A DNA stretch of 64,000 nucleotides, taken from Halapricum desulfuricans (GTDB lineage Archaea; Halobacteriota; Halobacteria; Halobacteriales; Haloarculaceae). Shown here one piece after another: positions 35,681 to 43,711 of the stretch (positions are counted from its first letter, which is position 1; each line of letters begins with the position of its first letter). Position numbers and translations under genes: made by a program. The stretch spans positions 2,829,910 to 2,893,909 of the forward strand of contig NZ_CP064788.1 of NCBI RefSeq assembly GCF_017094525.1. Reading direction: 5' to 3'. The notes beneath the pieces are model-generated. The model worked only from the letters and a program-made list of their open reading frames with translations. It made no database searches and had not been told where the DNA came from.

Positions 35681-37206
35681 CCTCTCGGTCTATGGATGTC
35701 GCGGTTGCCGGTGACGAAAGTGCGTATCTCAGCCTTGCACCGACTGGTAGTCCGAATTCACAAGACTACGTTTCGGTCAGTAACGGACAGATCCAACTAA
35801 ATCTTGGTGAGACTGACAACAATGGTAGTGGGTTCAATAAAGACGCGGTGACAGAAATTGACAATCTTCTTCAAGTTGCCAACCAAGGAACCCAGACGAT
35901 CTATTTCTGGGTCACACTTTCCGGTGGCAATGACTTCGACGATGGTAACCTCTACTTCTACCCTAACGGCGATGCAGATGATGCGCTGAACAACGGAGAC
36001 GGCACGTCAGATGGCGATTCAGTCCTTGGTCTCACGCCCGGTGAGAGCGCTACTATTGGCTTACAAGCTAACCTGGGAGATATCTCCGACACGTCCGTGG
36101 AGAACCTGACCGCCACGTTCCACGCGAGTGCGAGCCGCGGGGCGGCGGACGCGTCCGATCCGGTTGACGACTCTGGTGGTTCGTTCAGTATCGTCGCAAA
36201 CGACGGGAGCGGAGACTTCACCAACCTCCAGACCGCGATCAACAACGCACAAGGATCCACGATTGCGGTGAAAGACACCGGGACACCTTACACCGTCTCC
36301 AATCCGAAGCTTGAAATCGACAAGCAAGGCCTCGAAATCCGCGGACTCAGGGGCAAACCCACCGTCGAATATAAGGGTGGATACCCAGACTCAAGCGGTC
36401 CATTCCCTAACGAACCTGCAATCTCGATCTCGGCCGCCGACGTCACGCTGGAAAGCCTGCGGTTTGAAATCTTCGGTGTCGGCTCCAGTGGTTCGAACAG
36501 CCTGAAAATTACTGGTGGGAGTCCGCTGGTCCAGATCACCGACCTCGGCACAGAGATGACCAATGTCGACCTGTCGATGGAGGGCACCTTTGACGGATCA
36601 CCCGGTTTCGTTGCGTTCAACGTACCCGCAAGCAAGGGTACCGGCGAGGCCGTTTTCGAATATGTCCTCGCCGAAGACAACACTGGCGGAGATCCAAACG
36701 GTAATGCGTGGCTCTCAACTGCTGGGCTATTCCGAGATACCTCATCGGGATGGGAGACCTGGACCAACGGTGGCACCAATGTGGCTCGAACAGCCACTAT
36801 TCGAAACAGTGAATTCAAGAACGGGATCACAGTTGACGCGCACCCGGGGAATAACCAATCGATAGAAATCACGGATAACTCGTTCTACGGAGGTTCCAAC
36901 GATGCGGGGACTTCCGAAGGGATTCAGCCCAGTCCCTCCGGAGGAGGAGTTACAATTGAGAGTAATGCATTCGAATACGTCTTGGATGTAGATGATGAGG
37001 GTGATAGCAACGAGAAGATCAAATTCGCTGGCCTTCCAAAGACAATCAACGGCAGCAACGTGGGTGACGTGTCTATGGCACAGAAGGTCGGTGAAGATAA
37101 CCAACAGGCCGATGGGTCAGGAGATTATGAAGATGCCGCGGTACTGATTGTGGGCGTAGACGGTGGACCCTACTCTAATTCCACCTACGAGATGTATTCT
37201 AGTTAG
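35587..37206 (+). CDS. Tat-exported surface protein with DUF1102-like and beta-helix regions
   Basis: ATG 35587 gives 539 residues. Tat signal TKRRKFLLGMGSLAAGG, then a DUF1102-like domain (about 30-190). A right-handed beta-helix (pectin-lyase-like) region follows, starting at SIVANDGSGDFTNLQTAINN near residue 200 and containing repeated short strands (VTLESLRFEIFG, ATIRNSEFKNGI, IEITDNSFYGG, VTIESNAFEYV). Such proteins act at the cell surface in carbohydrate binding or cleavage; catalytic residues cannot be named. The leader and signal are shared with the gene at 32717, but the mature part is distinct and much longer. Confidence 0.75.
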   Translation: MTKRRKFLLGMGSLAAGGAAAIGSGAFTNVEASRSMDVAVAGDESAYLSLAPTGSPNSQDYVSVSNGQIQLNLGETDNNGSGFNKDAVTEIDNLLQVANQGTQTIYFWVTLSGGNDFDDGNLYFYPNGDADDALNNGDGTSDGDSVLGLTPGESATIGLQANLGDISDTSVENLTATFHASASRGAADASDPVDDSGGSFSIVANDGSGDFTNLQTAINNAQGSTIAVKDTGTPYTVSNPKLEIDKQGLEIRGLRGKPTVEYKGGYPDSSGPFPNEPAISISAADVTLESLRFEIFGVGSSGSNSLKITGGSPLVQITDLGTEMTNVDLSMEGTFDGSPGFVAFNVPASKGTGEAVFEYVLAEDNTGGDPNGNAWLSTAGLFRDTSSGWETWTNGGTNVARTATIRNSEFKNGITVDAHPGNNQSIEITDNSFYGGSNDAGTSEGIQPSPSGGGVTIESNAFEYVLDVDDEGDSNEKIKFAGLPKTINGSNVGDVSMAQKVGEDNQQADGSGDYEDAAVLIVGVDGGPYSNSTYEMYSS

Positions 37207-37450
37207 AGATATTAAATAAAATATATTATTCAACTTATTTATGAGTGGTAGTGTTTCAAAGTCGAACGAAAATTAAGTTCGACGCTAGCATCTCGGTGGT
37301 TCGATGCTGTTGTTGGTTCGTTCTCAGAAAGAAATACACACGGTAAACCTGCCTTGAGAAATGATCTCTTGCCCCACTTTCTGATAAACCCGACTGAATC
37401 CTTCATATCTTAGGATTTACATACAAAGTATAAAAAATATAAATATATAG
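37207..37450. other. AT-rich non-coding stretch before the tRNA-proximal repeat
   Basis: No gene is supported. A small perfect hairpin GTCGAAC/GTTCGAC (37261-37283) about 55 bases after the upstream stop may be a terminator. The last 30 bases (TATAAAAAATATAAATATA type) are the most AT-rich of the island. Confidence 0.4.
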
Positions 37451-37635
37451 TATCAATCGTCGATTGATTTTCTCTGAGGCAACCAGTATGGGTCTACGCG
37501 AACTCCCGTGGCCACCACTCGCCCGGTCGCGCATCGAACGAAAGCACACACATCTCAACAGTAGAACACGAAACGCCCGAATCAGAGGCTGTGAGCCGCG
37601 ATTTCGGGAAGAATCTCGGCTATGGGCGCTGGAGG
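37451..37635 (+). repeat. island repeat, copy H, joined to an intact tRNA gene
   Basis: Contains the core and the GATTTCGGGAAGAATCTCGG box and then passes directly into the 3' end of tRNA-Arg(TCG) at TGGGCGCTGGAGG. Where other copies continue with the right arm, this one continues with the rest of the tRNA gene. It is probably the parental site of the repeat family. Confidence 0.85.
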
Positions 37636-37697
37636 ATTTGAACCCCCGGCAACTTGGTCCGAAGCCAAGCACTCTGTCCAGACTGAGCTAAGCGCCC
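37623..37697 (-). tRNA. tRNA-Arg (anticodon TCG)
   Basis: Reading the minus strand: acceptor GGGCGCT pairs with AGCGCCC, discriminator A. D-arm GCTC/GAGT; anticodon stem CTTGG/CCAAG with loop CTTCGGA (anticodon TCG, reads CGA); T-arm GGGGG-TTCAAAT-CCTCC. No intron, and CCA is not encoded. The 3' end points into the repeat-bounded island, the usual geometry for integration into a tRNA gene. Confidence 0.93.
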
Positions 37698-37825
37698 GTG
37701 TCTGGGTCTTACTCGCGTTTCGGTTTAAACCGCTCGGTTCGGTCCCGTCGACAGTTCCGGGCGCCAGACAGGTGGCCTCCGGCCACGTGCCCCGCCCCAA
37801 CCACTAAGCGCTGCCCGACAGAGGA

Positions 37826-38845
37826 ATGGGCATGGACGTGCTCATCCTCGGTGGTACGGGCCTCATCTCGACAGCGATCACCCGGCAACTCGACGCCGCC
37901 GGCCACGACGTGACCGTGTGCAACCGCGGCGAGAGCGACGCCGCGATCCCGGAATCGGTCGATCGCGTCCGCGCGGACCGGTTCGGCGACGACTTCCCGT
38001 CGCGGGTCTCGGGCACCGACCCCGAGGTAGTGATCGACATGCTGTGTTTCTCCACGAGCGACGCCGAGCTCGCCATCGAGGCGTTCGGCGGGCGAATCGA
38101 GCAATACGTGCTTACCTCGACGATCGATGCCTACCGCCGTCCGGTCGAGTCGAATCCCGTTCCCGAGAGTGCGCCGCGTCGCCCGCCGACCAGCGACTAC
38201 GGAGCGAGGAAGGCCAACGCCGAAGACGCGATCCGCGAGGCCCACGACCGCGGTGCGTTCGCCGCCACGATCGTCCGGCCGTGGACGACCTACGGCCCGC
38301 ACGGCGACGGCAACCTCTGTCACACCTTCGGAGTCGATACGACCTACCTGCGACGGCTCCGGGACGGCGACCCGATCGTCGTCCACGGCGACGGGACTGG
38401 ACTGTGGGGACCGGCCCACCGCCGGGACGTCGCCGGCGCTTACGTCGGGGCGGTCGGCAACCGCACCGCCTACGGCGAAACCTACAACGTCACTGCAGAG
38501 TCGTTCCCGACCTGGAACGAGTACTACCGGACGCTCGCAGACGCCCTCGACGCACCCGAACCGGACCTGGTTCACGTGCCGACCGACGTGCTGCTTGAGG
38601 TCGCGCCCGAGAAGACGGATTTCCTGACCGATCACGGCCGCTACAGCACGATCTTCGACATTTCGAAGGCGCGTCGGGATCTGAACTACGAGCAGTCGAT
38701 CGGACTGGAACGGGGCGCCCGCGAAGTGATCGAGTATCTCGAAGACAGGGATGCGATCACCAGCGAGGACGACGCGTTCATCGACGCGCTCGTCGCCGAG
38801 TGGCAGGAGACCAGAGACGGATTTCTCGAGCGCTTCGAGCGCTGA
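37826..38845 (+). CDS. NAD-dependent epimerase/dehydratase family protein (SDR)
   Basis: A 339-residue extended short-chain dehydrogenase. N-terminal VLILGGTGLISTAITRQL holds the nucleotide motif (GGTGLIS, with Ser replacing the usual last Gly), and the catalytic tyrosine/lysine pair appears as YGARKANAE near residue 130. A second ATG two codons in is possible. These enzymes modify nucleotide sugars or related substrates; the exact substrate is not evident. High GC marks the return to core chromosome just right of the tRNA. Confidence 0.85.
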   Translation: MGMDVLILGGTGLISTAITRQLDAAGHDVTVCNRGESDAAIPESVDRVRADRFGDDFPSRVSGTDPEVVIDMLCFSTSDAELAIEAFGGRIEQYVLTSTIDAYRRPVESNPVPESAPRRPPTSDYGARKANAEDAIREAHDRGAFAATIVRPWTTYGPHGDGNLCHTFGVDTTYLRRLRDGDPIVVHGDGTGLWGPAHRRDVAGAYVGAVGNRTAYGETYNVTAESFPTWNEYYRTLADALDAPEPDLVHVPTDVLLEVAPEKTDFLTDHGRYSTIFDISKARRDLNYEQSIGLERGAREVIEYLEDRDAITSEDDAFIDALVAEWQETRDGFLERFER

Positions 38846-38852
38846 CGGACGA

Positions 38853-39150
38853 TCATCCGCTCGTCCGGGAGGATCCTGCTTCGTCGATGACGACAGTCAT
38901 GTCGCCGGCCTCGAGCGTGCCGGTCCGTTCGAAGACTGTTGTCGGAATTGCGGGCACCTCACACGGCGGCTCGTAGAAGCGACACTCGGGGGATAGCGTC
39001 GCGGTGACAGTCACGTTGTACGCGTAGGCCCCCTCCGCCTCACTGGCGAGGATCAGGTCCTTCGGTTCGGCGACGTTCTCCGAGAGATTCGGACTCGAGA
39101 GCGGGAGCCGGACCTCCGTGCCGGTGTCCTCGGGTATGTCATATCCGGTC
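38853..39150 (-). pseudogene. startless frame after the lipoprotein gene, possible gene remnant
   Basis: An open frame of about 95 codons ends at TGA 38853-38855. It reads like a real haloarchaeal domain (TEVRLPLSSPNLSENVAEPK, YAYNVTVTATLSPECRF), but no ATG or GTG in frame lies near its beginning. It overlaps the end of the lipoprotein gene in another frame. It may be a truncated gene, or the C-terminal half of the lipoprotein displaced by a frameshift. Confidence 0.4.
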
Positions 39151-39759
39151 GTCGGTATCGAAGGTGACGCCGTCTTGCGTTTCGATCGTAGCTGACTTCG
39201 GGGCGACGCCGTCGTGATAGACGCGAAGTAGCATCGTCTCGAGCGTGATGTCGTCGGTCCCGACGCGACTGGAGTCGTTGATCCGGACAGATAGTTGGTC
39301 GCCGTCGCGCCCGACCGACTCGACGCGGTAGTCAGGAACCGACGACTTCGGGTACGCCTGGACGACGACCAGCGAGGCCGTCTCGAAGTCGGTCTCCTCG
39401 ACGAACGTCACGGCGTCTTCGTCGAGGAGACTCCAGTTGAAGCGATCGAGAACGCTGGCGTTTGTCAGTAGCGTCGCGTAATAGCTACCGTTTCCAGTGT
39501 TGGCCAAGTCGGGGACCAGCCCACCTTCGATCACCGGGGAGTCGACCGGACCGCTGTCGAACACCAGGGACTCGTACGCCGGCCCGTCCTGTGTGGGCGT
39601 GTCTGTCTGTGTAGGCGTATCCGTGTCGGTCTGTATTGGTGTGTCCGCGTCAGTCGGCGAATCTGTCCGTGTCTGCGTATCAACAGGTCCGAGTCCGCTA
39701 CAGCCGGCCAGAGCGACCGTGATCGCGAGCAGACAGGCCGCAAGCGTCGTTCGCCGCAT
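39139..39759 (-). CDS. putative lipoprotein
   Basis: A 206-residue exported protein. The signal peptide RRTTLAACLLAITVALAGC ends in a lipobox (LAGC, Cys near 20), followed by a Thr/Asp-rich linker of T-D-T-P-T-Q units (about 30-60) and a globular domain (VDSPVIEGGLVPDLANTGN). It is anchored on the outer face of the membrane. The repeat-rich linker is a surface spacer. Function unknown. Confidence 0.75.
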   Translation of the reverse strand: MRRTTLAACLLAITVALAGCSGLGPVDTQTRTDSPTDADTPIQTDTDTPTQTDTPTQDGPAYESLVFDSGPVDSPVIEGGLVPDLANTGNGSYYATLLTNASVLDRFNWSLLDEDAVTFVEETDFETASLVVVQAYPKSSVPDYRVESVGRDGDQLSVRINDSSRVGTDDITLETMLLRVYHDGVAPKSATIETQDGVTFDTDDRI

Positions 39760-39840
39760 ATTCAGCCTTCGGAAGTAGCATAAAAGTCAGTTGTCGTAGC
39801 TCAAAAAGCCGTTTGATAGTACCAGAGGGGGTGCAAAGAG

Positions 39841-41439
39841 TCAGGACCCGGGCGCCCGCGAACGGACGCGGAGGGCGACCGACTCAAGGGCGTAGGCCAG
39901 GCTGTACAGCGAGGTCAGCGCGAGCGGGACAAACGCGAGCGCGCCGAACGAGACGACGACCAGTTCCGCGTTCGCCGCTCCGAACACTGTCGATTCGACT
40001 GCCGGGAGCGCGGCCAGCACCGTGGCGTACGTCCCGAAGATCCCGGGATGCGTGGCCGACAGGCCGAGGCCGATCACTGCGAGTGAGGCGACGGCGCCCG
40101 CCAGTGCGAACGCGAGCGTGGAGACAGTGCCACATACAAGCGACAGGGGCCGTGGCGCGCCGACGTCCATCGCCGCCTGGAACGTGAACGCGGCCAGTAC
40201 CGCTGTAAAGGCCAGTCCCGGCCACTGTGGCAGCGTCGACCGACCGATCGCGACGAACAGCGCACCCGCGAGTGCCGCGAGCGTCGGCCCGAAGACCAGC
40301 CAGGCGTCACGTGGCAACGCCGCACGCTTTCGCGAGACGATCCGCGGAACGAGCGCCCGGCCGGCGGTCCACGCGGACGTCGCCGCCGCCAGTCCGACCA
40401 GCAGGTAGTGAACGAGCGCGAGCGTCGCGAGCGGCCGGTCGAGATCGACCAGCGGGAGTCCAACCACGGCGATATCGACCGTCGACTGGACCACCAGCGC
40501 AACGGCCAACAGCGGGACGAACGCGACGGCAGCGACGGCCGATCCGACGAGTCCGCCCCCGACAGATCCGACGGCTGACACGACACTCCAGCCTCCTGTT
40601 GCGAGGACGTAGGCGACGACGTCACGCAGCCGGTCGAACGGGGCCGACAGCCACGAGGTCGTCCCGGCGGGCGACGGAACCGACCTGTCGCTCCCGGAGC
40701 GATCGGGGACAGCCGCGGCGTCGCTTTCGAGCGGGCCGGGAGCGGCCGAACTCGGATGGCCGAGACGCAGCTGTGTCGTCGGCGTCTCGTCGGCCGTGCC
40801 GCCCGTCGTCGCCTGTTCGGAGACGGCCGCCGCGCCGCCCTCGCGGACCTGATCGAGCAGTTCGTCGACGGCCTCGGGCTCCAGCAGTGCCGTCCGCCAG
40901 AGCTGCTGTCCGCCGGTCAGCCACAGGGAGAACGAACAGGGTCGGTCGGCCCGATGCCAGCTCCAGGCCGCGACGCCGAACCCGGCGTCCTCGACAGCGT
41001 ACCCGTTCCGGATGTCGTCCCGCTCGATCGCGTCCGGAAGCGGCGTCGTCACCTGCTCGTAATAGTCCTGAAACTCCCGGGCACCCCCTTTCGGACCCAG
41101 CACCTCGATGAATCCCCGAAGGTGGTCGTACAACGTCGCCTCGTCTCGAATCGCGTCGATGGTCTCCGTCGAGAGGGTTTCGAAGGCGATCGTCCCGTTG
41201 ATGGGTCCGAGCGACTCGTGACAGTCGTCGTACCGTCGACGCTGGTCTGGATTCTCGAGGACGTTGCTGGCCTCGTTGATCCGCATGTGGCGCTTCTCGT
41301 CGGCGTCGGGGCTGGTACCCATCGGGGAGAACCGCCGGTCCGCCTGCTTGCGGCGGCGTTCGATCGTCTCGGGATCCGCCCCCGGCTCGACGCCGATCCG
41401 CGCGTAGTAGTCGATCGCGTCCGGGTCGGGCTCTGGCAT
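39841..41439 (-). CDS. membrane protein with an HPD-less J-like domain
   Basis: Start set at ATG 41439 (MPEPDPDAIDYYARIGVEPG), giving 532 residues; a longer in-frame start would overlap the divergent promoter. Residues about 9-75 resemble a J domain (DYYARIGV..., IERRRKQADRRFSP, INEASNVLENPDQRRRYDD), but the H-P-D tripeptide that activates Hsp70 is replaced by F-S-P. A soluble middle is followed by several C-terminal membrane helices (from about residue 290). It is divergent from an hsp70 gene 101 bases away. An Hsp70 membrane partner is suggested by context, but the missing HPD argues against normal ATPase stimulation. Confidence 0.7.
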   Translation of the reverse strand: MPEPDPDAIDYYARIGVEPGADPETIERRRKQADRRFSPMGTSPDADEKRHMRINEASNVLENPDQRRRYDDCHESLGPINGTIAFETLSTETIDAIRDEATLYDHLRGFIEVLGPKGGAREFQDYYEQVTTPLPDAIERDDIRNGYAVEDAGFGVAAWSWHRADRPCSFSLWLTGGQQLWRTALLEPEAVDELLDQVREGGAAAVSEQATTGGTADETPTTQLRLGHPSSAAPGPLESDAAAVPDRSGSDRSVPSPAGTTSWLSAPFDRLRDVVAYVLATGGWSVVSAVGSVGGGLVGSAVAAVAFVPLLAVALVVQSTVDIAVVGLPLVDLDRPLATLALVHYLLVGLAAATSAWTAGRALVPRIVSRKRAALPRDAWLVFGPTLAALAGALFVAIGRSTLPQWPGLAFTAVLAAFTFQAAMDVGAPRPLSLVCGTVSTLAFALAGAVASLAVIGLGLSATHPGIFGTYATVLAALPAVESTVFGAANAELVVVSFGALAFVPLALTSLYSLAYALESVALRVRSRAPGS

Positions 41440-41540
41440 GCCTTCGATGTCCGACACGTGGGCCGGATCACCCAAAAGCGTCCCGTCTCTGGGTGACAAG
41501 AACGAAAAACCATTTAGGAGATGCCCGAACACGTAGGGGT

Positions 41541-43130
41541 ATGGTAGAAGGGTACGCAGTGGGGATCGACCTCGGAACGACCAACAGCGCTATCGCTGCG
41601 GTCACGGGGGACGAACCCGAGATTATTCCGAACAGCGACGGCGACCGGACGACACCGTCGGTCGTCATGATCGACGAGAACGACGAGACGGTGGTGGGAC
41701 AGCCGGCGGCCAACCAGGCGGTCAGCAAGGCAGCGCGCACGGTACAGCACATCAAGCGCCACATGGGCGACGACGACTACGCCGTCGAGATCGACGACGA
41801 ACAGTACCGCCCGGAACAGGTCTCGGCGCTCATCCTCTCGCGACTGCTGGCCGACGCCGAAGCGTATCTCGGTCGTGACGTCGACTCGGCGGTGATCACC
41901 GTCCCGGCGTACTTCGGCGACGCCGAGCGGCAGGCGACTCGCAGCGCCGGCGAGATCGCCGGTATCGACGTCGAGCACGTCATGACCGAGCCGACGGCGG
42001 CCTGCCTGGCCTACGGGCTTCAGGAGACCGGCGACGCCGACACTTCGGAGTCCCACGAGAAGCGGCACGTGTTCGTCTACGACCTCGGCGGCGGGACCTT
42101 CGACGCGACGCTCGTCGAGATCGACCTCGAACACAATCACATCGAAGTGAAGAACACCGACGGCAACCGCCGCCTCGGCGGCGAGGACTGGACCCAGCGG
42201 ATCGTCGACCACCTCGCCGAGATCGCAAAGGAGGAAGGCGACGTCGAGATCGCCGGCGATCCCGAACAGGAACAGCGTCTCTACGACGCCGCCGTGCGGG
42301 CGAAACACGACCTGTCCAGCCGCGAGCAGACCGAGGTCACCGTTCCGTATCTCGGTCCCAACTACAACCTGGAGACGACGCTCACCCGAGAAACACTCCA
42401 GGAACTGACCGCGGACCTGCTCGATCAGACCATCGACGAGGTCGACGAACTGTTCGAGCGCTCCGAGCACGCGATCGAGGAGGTCGACGAGGTGCTGTTG
42501 ATCGGCGGGGCGACCAGGATGGCGCAGGTCCAGGAGACCGTCGAATCGTACTTCGGGATGGAGCCGCTTCGCTCGATCAACCCCGACGAGGCCGTCGCGC
42601 TCGGTGCGGCGACTCAGGCCGAACTGATGTCGGCCAGCGGTGACACCACCGCCGACGACGTGTTGCCCGGCGAGGAAGAGGACCTGCTGCTGGTCGACGT
42701 GACGCCCCAGCCGATCGGGATCGAACTGCACGACGGCGATTTCGCCCCGGTCGTCGAGCAGGACGAGAAGGTCCCGATCAGCCGGAGCGACGATCGGTTC
42801 ACGACGGTCATGGACGACCAGACTGGCGTCCGGTTCCCCATCTATCAGGGACAGGCAGAGGAGGCCGAGGACAACACCAAACTCGGCGAGATGGTGCTGT
42901 CGGGCATCCCGAAAGCACCCGCGGGCGAGCCGACCCTGGAGATCAACTTCGAGGTCCAATCCGACGGGACCCTCGAGGCGTCAGCCACGCACTTCGAGTC
43001 CGGCGAATCGGTCGATACGACGATCGAATCGGGCGTCCGGCTCTCAGAGAAGGAGATCGAGCAGATGCGAGAAGCGCTACCGACGCTGAAAGACCGCGCG
43101 GTCGCCGGGGCCGAACAGAAGGAAGCGTAG
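41541..43130 (+). CDS. Hsp70-family chaperone, short form
   Basis: 529 residues from ATG 41541. ATPase signatures are complete: VGIDLGTTNSAIA at the N terminus, VYDLGGGTFDATLVEID near 185, LLIGGATRMAQVQETV near 320. The substrate-binding beta domain follows (LLVDVTPQPIGIEL; VFP-like segments), but the protein ends soon after, at KEIEQMREALPTLKDRAVAG. It lacks most of the helical lid of canonical DnaK (about 600-640 residues). It is divergent from the J-like membrane protein, with no grpE nearby, so it is likely a second, specialised Hsp70 rather than the main dnaK. Confidence 0.88.
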   Translation: MVEGYAVGIDLGTTNSAIAAVTGDEPEIIPNSDGDRTTPSVVMIDENDETVVGQPAANQAVSKAARTVQHIKRHMGDDDYAVEIDDEQYRPEQVSALILSRLLADAEAYLGRDVDSAVITVPAYFGDAERQATRSAGEIAGIDVEHVMTEPTAACLAYGLQETGDADTSESHEKRHVFVYDLGGGTFDATLVEIDLEHNHIEVKNTDGNRRLGGEDWTQRIVDHLAEIAKEEGDVEIAGDPEQEQRLYDAAVRAKHDLSSREQTEVTVPYLGPNYNLETTLTRETLQELTADLLDQTIDEVDELFERSEHAIEEVDEVLLIGGATRMAQVQETVESYFGMEPLRSINPDEAVALGAATQAELMSASGDTTADDVLPGEEEDLLLVDVTPQPIGIELHDGDFAPVVEQDEKVPISRSDDRFTTVMDDQTGVRFPIYQGQAEEAEDNTKLGEMVLSGIPKAPAGEPTLEINFEVQSDGTLEASATHFESGESVDTTIESGVRLSEKEIEQMREALPTLKDRAVAGAEQKEA

Positions 43131-43245
43131 GCCGAACGCGCGACCGAACCGAGCACGGATCTGACGGAAGAGTCACACGAGCCGCCGGCCCCGACGCGCG
43201 ATCCAAACAGGTTTTTCGATGCGCACGAGAGTACACTCACGAGCC

Positions 43246-43452
43246 ATGGCTGAGGACGACCCAACAGTGCCGATCATCTGCGAGGAGTGTGGGACCGAGA
43301 CACGGGTTCCGCTGGAGCGCCTGGCCGAGACGCTGGAGCGACACAACGAGAACCGCCACGACGGCGAACAGATCGCACAGGTCGATCCCGATATTGCCGA
43401 TCGAATCGCCGACATGGTCGCCAACGATCTGGGGTTGCTCGAGGACGAGTAG
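43246..43452 (+). CDS. small zinc-binding-like protein
   Basis: 68 residues from ATG 43246 (a nine-codon upstream extension is possible). N-terminal half has IICEECGTETRVPLERLAET with one C-x-x-C and a following H-x-E-N-x-H region (LERHNENRHDGE) that could complete a zinc site. The C-terminal half is helical (PDIADRIADMVANDLG). A conserved-looking soluble haloarchaeal protein of unknown role, following hsp70 by 115 bases. Confidence 0.65.
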   Translation: MAEDDPTVPIICEECGTETRVPLERLAETLERHNENRHDGEQIAQVDPDIADRIADMVANDLGLLEDE

Positions 43453-43503
43453 CAACTGTCTGACCGTCGGCGACTGGAGCTACAGATAACACAGCAGTCC
43501 ACA

Positions 43504-43655
43504 TCACTCGCTTTCGCGCTTGCGTCGCTGTTTCATCTCTTCGATCAAGGGTCGACCGCGGCCTTCTCGCGGTCTTTCTGCGCGATGACACGATAAATCG
43601 GGACGAGAAAGCCGATCAGCCCAGCCAGGGTCAGTACGATCTAGAACGTTTCCAT
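43504..43655 (-). pseudogene. degraded small single-span membrane protein
   Basis: From ATG 43655 the frame reads METF then a TAG stop, then IVLTLAGLIGFLVPIYRVIA (one membrane helix), QKDREKAAV, a frameshift near 43555, and LIEEMKQRRKRESE to a stop at 43504. All parts together resemble a short membrane protein with a charged tail. It carries one nonsense and one frameshift lesion. Confidence 0.55.
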
Positions 43656-43711
43656 ACGTGTGCGTCGTCGTGACTGGCCGATAGCCGTTTCGACGCCACG
43701 ACAACGGTGTG

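Noticed and set aside
8160..37635. CRISPR array as explanation of the island repeats
   Set aside because: Units are 180-600 bp, spaced by 0.7-8 kb with genes between; no short repeat-spacer pattern and no cas gene.
39139..39150. Calling the startless frame at 38853-39150 a normal gene
   Set aside because: No usable start codon in frame near its beginning, so it is listed as a probable remnant only.
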